64,000 nucleotides of DNA from Acanthopleuribacter pedis (GTDB taxonomy: Bacteria > Acidobacteriota > Holophagae > Acanthopleuribacterales > Acanthopleuribacteraceae), in contig NZ_JAFREP010000019.1 of NCBI RefSeq assembly GCF_017377855.1, positions 62,001 to 126,000 on the forward strand. Reading direction: 5' to 3'. Positions 1 to 8,554 of this stretch are shown here, in pieces; position 1 is the stretch's first letter; each line of letters opens with the position of its first letter. Position numbers and translations under genes: made by a program. The notes under the pieces are model-generated. The model saw nothing but the letters and a program-made list of their open reading frames with translations. It was not told the DNA's origin and did no database searches.

Positions 1-1
1 G

Positions 2-1537
2 ATGGGGCCGCACCGCACGCTCAGTTATTGCGAGGACAAGTCGGCCTATCACAAGGAAGGTTTTGAAGAAACCTTGTTCGACTTTCATTACACGCGTGCT
101 GTCGGTCCCAACCGTTTTATTATCAATGATTACAACTACGAAACCGCCGATACCGATTGGCAACGCCACGCGTACGGCAACTGCAGCAAACACACGCCGG
201 AACTCACCCATTACGAACACACGCGCGCCTACGCCAACAAACCGAAAGGCGGGCAAAAAGCGATGGACGCAACCGGCACCATGCTGTGTGAGACCATGAT
301 GCAGGAAGCAATGGCGGCGAGCCACATGGGCCGCGCGGTTTCCACTTCGCGTTCTTTGCAAGCTGGACACAAGTTCACCCTCCAAGATCACTGGATCAAA
401 CGTTTTAACGGCGGCTGGGTGGTTACCTCGTTGGTGATGAGCGTGCATCAACGGGACTACACGGTCACGGTTAAAGCGCTCCCCATGTCGGAAAAATTCC
501 GGCCCGCGCGCAAAACGCCGGCGGCGGCGATTCACGGCCAGCAAACGGCGACGGTCACCGGTCCGGCCGGCAGTGACATTTACACGGACGATTTAGGCCG
601 CTGCAAAATTCATTTCCACTGGGATCTGGACAACAAAAAGGACGACAAAGCCTCGATGTGGGTACGCGTGGCCAACGGCTACGCGGGCAAAGATTACGGG
701 ATTCAATGGATTCCACGGGTCGGCCACGAGGTCTTGGTGAGTTTTATCGACGGCAACCCGTCGCACCCGGTCATCAACGGCCGCGTCTACAACCAAACCA
801 ACACGCCTCCGATTCCGGCCGCGCGCAAAACCCAGAACATTATCAAAACCATCAAAGACAACCACATTTTGTTTGATGACAAAGACGGCGCTGAATTGCT
901 CAACCTACGCGCCCAAAAAGACATGAATGCCTTGGTCTTAAATAACTACACGTTGACGGTCGGCGCCGATGCCACCGAATCCATTGGTGGTGATCGCACC
1001 GTGGTCGTTCAAAAAGATCAGCGTATCCGCGTTCACGGGAACGGTTCTCTTTGGATTAACGATGACTACAATATTGAAGTAGAAAAAGGAGATCGCTGTG
1101 CCACGGTAAAGGCGGGCGATGATTATACCGAGGTGGAATGCGGCGACAAGATCACCACGGTGGGAGGCACATCGATTGACACCTTTAAGAACGGCTGGGA
1201 GGCATCCGTATCTGGCAGTGATCGATTCCTTGATGTGTATAAAGATGACATTAAATGGGTAGGTAAGGATACCTATCTCAAGGTAGACGGCGCAAACTAT
1301 ACTGATATTATGGGTGATTACATGATTAACTCATCCCTTTTCCAGGTAATTGCCGACAAAGAAATTCGTCTTGAGGCGCCCAAGATTCATATTTGCGGCA
1401 TAGAGGAACTCAAACTTAGTTCGGGCTCTAACCAAATCACACTCACCCCGGAAGAAATCAAAATCGAGGGAATTAAAGTTTTGTCCACCAGTGTCGGCCG
1501 CAACATTGTTGCCGGCGGTTTGGTCATGATCAATTAA
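2..1537 (+). CDS. vgrG: VgrG-type type VI secretion spike protein, 5' end cut by window
   Basis: Forms the trimeric needle tip of a type VI-like contractile injection system and carries effectors into target cells. The visible 511 residues lack the usual N-terminal few hundred residues, so the true start lies before base 1. Residues about 1-165 match the end of the gp27-like/phage_GPD region. Residues about 175-275 form the gp5-like OB fold, with the family-typical stretch from SMWVRVANGYAG through WIPRVGHEVLVSFIDGNP. Residues about 285-511 are a repetitive Gly/Asp-rich segment that should fold as the triple-stranded beta-helix spike. It ends 15 bases before a TPR gene and 1.8 kb before a PAAR-Rhs gene, the standard order spike, helper, tip/toxin. 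No sheath or baseplate genes are in the window. Confidence 0.9.
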   Translation: MGPHRTLSYCEDKSAYHKEGFEETLFDFHYTRAVGPNRFIINDYNYETADTDWQRHAYGNCSKHTPELTHYEHTRAYANKPKGGQKAMDATGTMLCETMMQEAMAASHMGRAVSTSRSLQAGHKFTLQDHWIKRFNGGWVVTSLVMSVHQRDYTVTVKALPMSEKFRPARKTPAAAIHGQQTATVTGPAGSDIYTDDLGRCKIHFHWDLDNKKDDKASMWVRVANGYAGKDYGIQWIPRVGHEVLVSFIDGNPSHPVINGRVYNQTNTPPIPAARKTQNIIKTIKDNHILFDDKDGAELLNLRAQKDMNALVLNNYTLTVGADATESIGGDRTVVVQKDQRIRVHGNGSLWINDDYNIEVEKGDRCATVKAGDDYTEVECGDKITTVGGTSIDTFKNGWEASVSGSDRFLDVYKDDIKWVGKDTYLKVDGANYTDIMGDYMINSSLFQVIADKEIRLEAPKIHICGIEELKLSSGSNQITLTPEEIKIEGIKVLSTSVGRNIVAGGLVMIN

Positions 1538-1552
1538 ACAAGGAGGTACCTG

Positions 1553-3295
1553 TTGCAATCACTTATTCAAGCTATGCGCGAACCAGTCCTTGACTTGGTG
1601 GAACAAAACGAAAAAACCCTTCACTTGGTTACCGGTACCGATTTTGAGCGCACCTGTTTGCTGAAACTAGTTAAGGACATGGATCGCGGCAACCAGTGCG
1701 ATTTATACCTGATCACGGAGGCGCCTTTTACCGACGCCGACAGTTACTTGGACGATCTCGCCAAACGTCTGAACGACGAGTACCTCGAGTACCTGTTAAT
1801 GACCGATCTCGAACGGGAAATGACCGAAGCCGCAAAAGCGTTCCAACAGCCCGCCGGCCCCCGCCCCGTACGTCCCGCGAAAGCGCCGACTGGACCAAGC
1901 ACAAAACGAACGGGCTCCATCACACCGACGGCCCCGACCAAACGCCGGCCACCACGACGCAACCCTTTTGCCCAAAAGAAAGCGCTGAATAACGAGGTTG
2001 TGGCCAAAAGGGTTATGGACCCGGCCAAACTTGGCCCAGGTCCTAAATCACGCCGCGCCGGCGCCGATATTCCGAAACCCGAGGCACCACCCGTGCGGCC
2101 GCGGCAAGATCGCACCCAGCCTCCGCCTTTGGTCGGGGCCCCGCAACCCATCACCAAAGCCACCCCCCCGATTGCGGTGGACGAAGCCGCGCTTGACCGA
2201 CAAATCGAAGCCTTACTTGCCCGCCACTTTCCCGAAATGCCGGACCCCGACATGCAACCTGAACCCGTCGACGCCTTGGTGGCAAGACTCAACCCGGAGA
2301 AGGCGCCGCCGCCAGCCATCCTGGCGGACCGTTCGGTCCCCGCGGCGGAACGCCTTGCCGCCTTCATTGAATACGGCCAAAGCTGCCTTCCCAACCAGCA
2401 AGATCATTGTTTCGTGCCGGTCCTGCTCCCCTTTCGCATTGACCAACCCAAAAAGTGGCACATCTTTTTGGAAGACGCGGCCAAGCTCTCCACCATCCAT
2501 GCACCCGGCTCGGTGCGCCTGATCGCTGCATACGACGTGAGGGAAGACCAGCAACGTCGTCGGGAAGAGGCTGAACAAAACCGCACGGTTCAACCGCTTC
2601 TGAGTGCGTTGCCCTACAGCCAAGTCCAAGAACTGGATTTGAGCGAGGCGCGTCGTCGCCAGGCAGAGGAAGACTTGATCGCGGATCCCAACACGGACCC
2701 CTACGAGCGACACAGCACCTTGCTCATGTTGGCGATTCGCGACGGGGTCGAAAACCGGCAAGACCTGGCCTTGGAACGTTTCGATAAGGCATACCAATAC
2801 TTTCACCAACAAGAGGAGCACGCGCTCGAGGCAATGGCAACCATCGGTTACGGGGACATCTATCTTCGCAACAATCAATGGGAAGCCGCCCGCGCCGGTT
2901 ACTTGGTTGGTCTAGAACCGGCTCTGGCCTCCAACAATCCCATTGTGATTTACAACCTTTCCCAGAATTTAGGCGAGGCATGTTTCCGCATGCGCCGCTA
3001 CGAGGAGTCAGAACGCGCTTACGCTCTGGCCTCACAGGCTTGTGAAACCCTGAAGCAACCCCATCCACATTTAAGGACGCTGGAACGACACGGCGCGGTA
3101 TGCGTCAAACTCGAACGTTGGGCGGAAGCACGGGAAGCCTACGAACGCGCCGCAACGATTGCTCAGGAAAAAGAGGAAACCCATATCCTGGAAAAGGTCA
3201 TGCGCGCCTTGAAAAAAGTGTATGTCAAATTAAACCGCAAACCGGATTGGCCGTCCTTTCGGGACCACATCGCCGGCCTTTCGAAAGGAGCTTAA
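1553..3295 (+). CDS. TPR-repeat protein between vgrG and the PAAR-Rhs gene, candidate effector adaptor
   Basis: 580 residues. The TTG start is fixed by AGGAGG at 1541-1546, six bases upstream. Residues 1-80 are a compact acidic N-terminal domain I do not recognise. Residues about 90-200 are low-complexity Pro/Arg/Lys linker. Residues about 215-345 form a second globular part containing FVPVLLPFRIDQPKKWHIFL. Residues about 380-560 contain several tetratricopeptide-like helical pairs (NNQWEAARAGYLVGLEPAL, RYEESERAYALASQA, RWAEAREAYERAATIAQ). There is no signal peptide or membrane segment. The gene lies tightly between the VgrG and Rhs genes (15-base and 3-base gaps), so the three are probably one operon. 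Known type VI adaptors sit in the same place and load the effector onto VgrG. The adaptor role here is inferred from position only. Confidence 0.7.
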   Translation: MQSLIQAMREPVLDLVEQNEKTLHLVTGTDFERTCLLKLVKDMDRGNQCDLYLITEAPFTDADSYLDDLAKRLNDEYLEYLLMTDLEREMTEAAKAFQQPAGPRPVRPAKAPTGPSTKRTGSITPTAPTKRRPPRRNPFAQKKALNNEVVAKRVMDPAKLGPGPKSRRAGADIPKPEAPPVRPRQDRTQPPPLVGAPQPITKATPPIAVDEAALDRQIEALLARHFPEMPDPDMQPEPVDALVARLNPEKAPPPAILADRSVPAAERLAAFIEYGQSCLPNQQDHCFVPVLLPFRIDQPKKWHIFLEDAAKLSTIHAPGSVRLIAAYDVREDQQRRREEAEQNRTVQPLLSALPYSQVQELDLSEARRRQAEEDLIADPNTDPYERHSTLLMLAIRDGVENRQDLALERFDKAYQYFHQQEEHALEAMATIGYGDIYLRNNQWEAARAGYLVGLEPALASNNPIVIYNLSQNLGEACFRMRRYEESERAYALASQACETLKQPHPHLRTLERHGAVCVKLERWAEAREAYERAATIAQEKEETHILEKVMRALKKVYVKLNRKPDWPSFRDHIAGLSKGA

Positions 3296-3298
3296 GCC

Positions 3299-6200
3299 AT
3301 GTCACGTTACAATCGTCCCGGACAAAGACAACGCGGCGCCAACCGGTTTTACACGCCAACCACCGGCAGCACCCGCGGTCGCTATTTTGGTACCACTTCA
3401 CGCGCCGTGGGAACCGGAATCAACATCATCAAAAACGGTACTAGCGCGGCCACCCCGGGCGTACCGCCGCCGGGTCCAGGTTTTAAACCATCCACGGCCC
3501 TCGCCGATGCAGCGGGTGAGGTCGCGAACGTCGCAACCCTTCTGACGCAAGGGTTGAATTTCGTTAACGAAGGGGCTGCCCGCGGCTTGGCAGCAATAGG
3601 CGCCGAGGGAGGCTTCAATAGCGTGGCGGGCGGCGTTGGCGACGTCTGGATGATGGTTGCCAAAAAATTCGGGGTCGACAACCTATGGCCTTCCCTGGGC
3701 ATCACCTGCCCCATTGCGGTTGGTTCCTTAGACGCCGCCGCGCTCGGAACCATCTCGATTGGCTTTCCCCACGCGCATCCCGTGCACCCCCCGTCGCTCC
3801 CAGGGGCCCCGGTGACCTTGCCTTCAATCGGAACACTGGTCATCGGCGGTTCCTACCAAGTTTTAATTCACAACCGACCCGCGATGCGCGCCGGGGATCT
3901 CGGCTTTACTTCCTGTTTCGGATGGCCGCCGGCCATGGCCGTTTTTACCGGTTCCTCCAACGTGCTTATCGGCGGGAGCCGCGCGGCGCGTATGTGCGAC
4001 ATCGTAACCCACTGCCATGCGCCCAATCCCCTTGGTCCCAACTCGAAGATTCAGAATGCAATCCTACGCGCTCGGGCTTGGTGGGATTGGGGCATGCGGA
4101 TCCTCTGGGCAACGGCCACGGGTACCGCGATTGTCGGCGCGGTGGTGGATTCCAAACTTGCCGCCCAAGAGGCCAAGAAAAAAACGGCGGTCGCTCAAGC
4201 CATGTCGGGCGCGCTTGCCATAAGCGCTTCCGCCGCCGCGCAGCAGGTTGCCGCGGATCTGGCCGCCAACGCTTTGGCTTCAACCATGGGAAAAGACCCA
4301 GCCCTACCCATCATGCCAAAGGGCTTGCTGGTTGGTCCCGGCAATTTGGTAAAAATTGGTGGGATCCCTATGCCTCCCTGGGAAGCCATTTTCGGCTTCT
4401 TCCTCAAACGCATCGGCCCTTACCGCCACCATTTCCGCGATTTGGCCGGCCGTTCGGTTCAAAAGTTCTCTCCTGCCCGGCGACGCACGAGTAATTCGAA
4501 CGGTCCCGGAAACCAAGGTCGCCGCGCAATGCAAGACGGCGCAACCAACGCGCGCGGAAACCGGACCACGAATAACAACCGTACAAATAACAGCGGAAAC
4601 AACGGATCCAACCAAGGGACCAACAGCGGCACACGCCCACGCGGCAACAACCAGACAGCGGCCCCAACACCTCTGCCCACCCCTCGTCCGATGCTGCATG
4701 TACGGGTCAAACGCGTTTCTATCGCATTTGGCGGCAAGGTAAAAAACCTGGCGGGCAAGGCGTGGCAATCAGGGAAACGAATCACCAACAAGGTGGGCAC
4801 CTCCCTGAAAAAGGGCGGGCAAAAGGCGGCCGAAACAAGCAAAAAGATCGGTCAAAAGATCGCGGACGGCTACAAGTCAGGCAAACAGAAGGTCGGCGCA
4901 GCCCGACGCAAGGTGGCCGCGAAAAGCAAAGAAGCGCGTAAAAATATGGCGAAGAAAGCCAAAGATCAACTTAAAAGGACCCAAACTTGGGCCAAAACCC
5001 AAAGCCAAAAAATCAAAACCCGCATCAACAACCGATTTTCAAGAACCCAAAACGGCAACAACAACCCGGCACCCGGCAACCATCCTACCCAAGGCTGCCC
5101 GATCAGCATGATCACCGGCGAGGAACTGTTGCAACTGCAGGATTTTGAAATTCGCGGTTCGCTTTCTTTTTCGTTCACGCGTACCTACCGCAGCGGCCAC
5201 AACCGTAACCAAGGGTTGGGCGTGGGTTGGACCTATAGCGGTTGCCAATGGCTGGAACAAGGCGATCACTGGTGGACACTCCACCACGACGACGGCCGCG
5301 AAATCATCTTTACCCCAATCGATACAGGCGAAGCCTCTTTTAACAGTCGCGAGAAAGCCATGCTCAGGTACGTGGAACCCGGCTTAATGCGCCTGGAAAT
5401 CGACGGGGACATTTGGATCCTCGAGGCATTCCCCTCCTGTTGGCTGGTAACGGCCTACATCGACCGCACCGACAACAGTTACATCTTCGAGCGCGACCTG
5501 GACGGCCGCTGGATGGGATGTCACGGCGACCATGGTCGCGGTTTCCAGGTCCACTGGAACGAAGAAGGCATGATTGAGACCATGACGCCCGCGGGAACCT
5601 GGTACAACAACGAGGCCGATCCAGCGCGGCCGACCCAACCGAGGCCGCCACTCGTGCACTTCCAATACGATGCGGAATACAACTTGACCGCCGCCTTTGA
5701 CCGCGTCAACGCCTGTGAACGCTACGAATACCGAAATCACGTGCTCGTGCGCCGCACGCTTAAGTCCGGCTTCTCGTTTTATTTTGAATGGGATCGTTAC
5801 GACATCCACGCACGCTGCAGCGCCACTTGGGGCGATAAGGACACCTACCATTTTCGGTTCTCCTGGGACTTGGAAAACCGAAGCTCCCAGGTCGTAAACG
5901 CCCTGGGCCACGTCGAACACTATGGTTGGAACGAAGCAGGCAACCTCACCCGACACCGCGACGGCAACGGCAACACCACCGTCTACCAATACGACGACTG
6001 GGGCAACCTCACCATGGTTTTTGACGCGCTGGACCGAAAAAAAGAGTACCGCTACGACGCCTTCGGCCGTCTGACCCAGTTGGTTGAAGCCGACGGCGGC
6101 ACCACCACCTTTGCATACCACCGCAATGGGTTACCCGATTACGTGCAAGAACGCGGCGGCGCTGCCTGGCTGACCGAATACGATTTCCGCGGCAACGCCG

Positions 6201-7978
6201 TCACCGTTTGGAACCCACTGCTCGCGGCAACCGAGATCGATTATGACCGCTATGGAAACCCGGTCACCTACCGTTATCCCGACGGTTCAACGCTTAAATT
6301 GACCTGGAATCGCGCGGGCGATTGCATCCGCGTGCAACACCCCAACGGCGGGATCACCCGCCGCGAATACGATCTCGAAGGGAACTTGACGACCGTCATC
6401 CACCCCGACGGTGGGATGGTTCGTTACGAACGAGACGCCATGGGACGCGTGATCCGCCAGATCTCCCCCGACGGCAGCCGCCAAACCATGAGCTGGACCG
6501 CCAACGGCGATATTTGGTTCATGCGCGACGGCGCCGGCCGAGAAACCCGTTTTGATTACGCCGGCTTGAGTCAGCCCGAATCCTGTACCAACCCGGACGG
6601 CACCCGCATTCAGTATGAATACGATGCCAATCGCAATCTAACCGCGCTGGTCAATGAAGCGGGCGAACGCATGACCTTCGCCTGGGACGCGGCCGAAAAC
6701 ATGATCGAACGCATCGGTTTTGACGGCCGTCGCCACCTGTTCGCGTATGACCCCGGCAACCGTTGCACCCAGCGCGAGGAGCCCGGCCAAGTGACCCTTA
6801 CCTACGAATATGACCCCGTGGACCGGGTGACCTACGAAATCGCCAAGGACCAGCGCACGGATCAGAAACAGGTCAACCAGTACACCTACGATGCTGCCGG
6901 GAACCTGAGCGCCGCGGTCAACGCGGAACGCGGCTTGTGTTTCCGCTACGATCAACTGGGCAATTTATTAGAAGAGTGGCAGGACGACGAGGTGACCTTG
7001 TTCCATTACGACGCCGCCGGTCAATTATCGGGCAAGGAACTACCGGACGGTATTCAGATTCGAATAGAGCGTGATGCTGAAGGCGATTGGACCGCGCTCT
7101 ACCGCGACGATCAATGCCTCGCGGCGGTAGAGCGCGATCTGTTGGGCCGCGAACACACCCGTCGTTTCGGCAACGGCCTGGTTGGCCGAACCATCTTCGA
7201 TCCATCCGGGAATATCGCCAAACAATGGGTTCACGGCAAGGTTCACCAGTGGGACTTGGTCAACGAACGCACCTTCCAATACGACATCGTGGGTAATTTG
7301 ATCGCCCGTGAGGACGGTCGCCGCGGCACCAGCCGTTTCGGTTACGACCCCCGCGATTACTTGACCAGCGCGCGGACACCCCGGCAACTCGGCGCCGGAA
7401 CGCCCTTCCCCCGTGATGCAGCCGGCAATCCAGGCCGCGACGCCGCGGGCAACCGCCTGCGCCGCCTGGGCAATACGCTTTACGATTACGATGCACGCGG
7501 CAATGTGGTGGGTCGGGCCGAGGTCACGGCCCCCAAGACCGGGTTCCAATTCACCTATAACGCCTTTGATCAATTGGTCGCCGTCGCACACCAGGGCCAA
7601 AAGACCACCTATCGCTACGATGCTCTGGGGCGGCGAATCGCCAAAACGGTCGGAGAACAGGAAACCCTTTATTATTGGGACCGCATAACCCTGATGATGG
7701 AAGAGCAGGAAGACCGTCGCCGATGGTTCATTAACGAACCGGACACCTTTGTGCCGCTGGCCGCGCACGAGGACGACACCGATTTCTTTTACCACGTGGA
7801 TCATTTGGGAACCCCTTGGGAAGTCAGCGACGCGCGCGGCCGCGTCGCTTGGTCGGCTGATTATGATACGCGTGGTAAAACGGTGGTACCGGAAAGCCGG
7901 CATTTCGACAACCCGTTCCGTTTTCCAGGCCAGTACCACGATGCGGAAACCGGCCTGCACTACAACCTAAATCGCTAA
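3299..7978 (+). CDS. PAAR-domain Rhs-family polymorphic toxin, ended early by in-frame TAA
   Basis: 1559 residues, starting three bases after the TPR gene with AAAGGAGC just upstream. Residues about 140-240 are PAAR-like (VLIGGSRAARMCDIVTHC), which would cap the VgrG spike. Residues about 255-345 contain hydrophobic helices, often used for toxin translocation. Residues about 470-590 are an extremely Lys/Arg-rich helical linker. From about 598 the Rhs shell begins (GCPISMITGEELLQLQDFEI), followed by many YD repeats (for example YEYDANRNLTALVNEAGERM). The conserved Rhs core starts near residue 1500 with FFYHVDHLGTPWEVSD. The frame stops at TAA 7976-7978 directly after GLHYNLNR, where Rhs proteins normally continue YYDPESGRF. 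The same frame stays open downstream to 8473, so this is a single nonsense codon and not a frameshift. As read, the product has a cage but no autoprotease motif and no toxin. Confidence 0.88.
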   Translation: MSRYNRPGQRQRGANRFYTPTTGSTRGRYFGTTSRAVGTGINIIKNGTSAATPGVPPPGPGFKPSTALADAAGEVANVATLLTQGLNFVNEGAARGLAAIGAEGGFNSVAGGVGDVWMMVAKKFGVDNLWPSLGITCPIAVGSLDAAALGTISIGFPHAHPVHPPSLPGAPVTLPSIGTLVIGGSYQVLIHNRPAMRAGDLGFTSCFGWPPAMAVFTGSSNVLIGGSRAARMCDIVTHCHAPNPLGPNSKIQNAILRARAWWDWGMRILWATATGTAIVGAVVDSKLAAQEAKKKTAVAQAMSGALAISASAAAQQVAADLAANALASTMGKDPALPIMPKGLLVGPGNLVKIGGIPMPPWEAIFGFFLKRIGPYRHHFRDLAGRSVQKFSPARRRTSNSNGPGNQGRRAMQDGATNARGNRTTNNNRTNNSGNNGSNQGTNSGTRPRGNNQTAAPTPLPTPRPMLHVRVKRVSIAFGGKVKNLAGKAWQSGKRITNKVGTSLKKGGQKAAETSKKIGQKIADGYKSGKQKVGAARRKVAAKSKEARKNMAKKAKDQLKRTQTWAKTQSQKIKTRINNRFSRTQNGNNNPAPGNHPTQGCPISMITGEELLQLQDFEIRGSLSFSFTRTYRSGHNRNQGLGVGWTYSGCQWLEQGDHWWTLHHDDGREIIFTPIDTGEASFNSREKAMLRYVEPGLMRLEIDGDIWILEAFPSCWLVTAYIDRTDNSYIFERDLDGRWMGCHGDHGRGFQVHWNEEGMIETMTPAGTWYNNEADPARPTQPRPPLVHFQYDAEYNLTAAFDRVNACERYEYRNHVLVRRTLKSGFSFYFEWDRYDIHARCSATWGDKDTYHFRFSWDLENRSSQVVNALGHVEHYGWNEAGNLTRHRDGNGNTTVYQYDDWGNLTMVFDALDRKKEYRYDAFGRLTQLVEADGGTTTFAYHRNGLPDYVQERGGAAWLTEYDFRGNAVTVWNPLLAATEIDYDRYGNPVTYRYPDGSTLKLTWNRAGDCIRVQHPNGGITRREYDLEGNLTTVIHPDGGMVRYERDAMGRVIRQISPDGSRQTMSWTANGDIWFMRDGAGRETRFDYAGLSQPESCTNPDGTRIQYEYDANRNLTALVNEAGERMTFAWDAAENMIERIGFDGRRHLFAYDPGNRCTQREEPGQVTLTYEYDPVDRVTYEIAKDQRTDQKQVNQYTYDAAGNLSAAVNAERGLCFRYDQLGNLLEEWQDDEVTLFHYDAAGQLSGKELPDGIQIRIERDAEGDWTALYRDDQCLAAVERDLLGREHTRRFGNGLVGRTIFDPSGNIAKQWVHGKVHQWDLVNERTFQYDIVGNLIAREDGRRGTSRFGYDPRDYLTSARTPRQLGAGTPFPRDAAGNPGRDAAGNRLRRLGNTLYDYDARGNVVGRAEVTAPKTGFQFTYNAFDQLVAVAHQGQKTTYRYDALGRRIAKTVGEQETLYYWDRITLMMEEQEDRRRWFINEPDTFVPLAAHEDDTDFFYHVDHLGTPWEVSDARGRVAWSADYDTRGKTVVPESRHFDNPFRFPGQYHDAETGLHYNLNR

Positions 7979-8473
7979 TACGATCCCGAAAGTGGCCGCT
8001 TTTTAAGCCAAGACCCGATCGGCATCGCGGGCGGTTTAAATGCTTACGAATACGCGCCCAATACCATGCGCTGGACCGACCCCTTGGGCTTGTGTAAACA
8101 GGGACAGAACCGAATTTTCCAGGATGACACGGTTCACAACCAATGGACGGCCTACAAAGGAAGAAAAGGCGATAACGCCATGGACGCGATGGACTGGTAC
8201 AAAAAGAATCAAACCCTCGCCAAAAACAAACAGTTTTACAAGGAAATGAAAAACACGTACAAAACCCAGCACAACATGCCGGACCACGCAAAATTCACCA
8301 CGGCCAAGAATCTGAAACTCACCAAGGAACTCAAGCATTGGATGGATTACACGGGGCCCCGTTTGGCCAAACAGGCCGGTGCCGAGCGGCCCCAGATCTG
8401 GGTTCACGGCAGTGTCGTTGACCAGAAGGTCTTAGATTTCGCCAAAGGAAAAGTCGACATCTTTGTGTTTTAA
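7979..8473 (+). pseudogene. Detached C-terminal part of the Rhs gene: core end plus toxin tip
   Basis: It is in the same frame as the upstream Rhs gene, immediately after TAA 7976-7978. It begins YDPESGRFLSQDPIGIAGG and reaches WTDPLGL. These two DPxG motifs, about 18 residues apart, are the aspartyl-protease signature that cuts the toxin from the Rhs shell. The roughly 130 residues after DPLGL (from CKQGQNRIF to the C-terminal VDIFVF) are the variable toxin tip. I do not recognise a catalytic family; the tip is Lys-rich and contains WTAYKGRKGDNAMDAM and WVHGSVVDQKV. An internal ATG at 8066 could begin a 135-residue product, but it has no ribosome binding site and would lack the first DPxG. 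Stop readthrough or a base error at 7978 would restore a full-length toxin of about 1724 residues. Confidence 0.75.
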
Positions 8474-8508
8474 CCCCATAAGCTGAAAACCTGAATCCAT
8501 TGGTTGGT

Positions 8509-8532
8509 CGGGCTCGCAACGGCGTGAGCCCG
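8509..8532. terminator. Weak hairpin between converging Rhs and carboxypeptidase genes
   Basis: A seven-base perfect stem (CGGGCTC / GAGCCCG) with a ten-base loop lies in the 81-base gap between two converging genes. There is no T-run on either side, so it is at best a weak or factor-assisted terminator. Confidence 0.3.
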
Positions 8533-8554
8533 ATCCCCCATTTGGAAAAAACCA

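Noticed and set aside
8066..8473. Independent 135-residue gene starting at ATG 8066
   Set aside because: It has no ribosome binding site, begins inside the conserved Rhs core (MRWTDPLGL), and is in frame with the upstream Rhs gene. It is treated as the detached toxin end.
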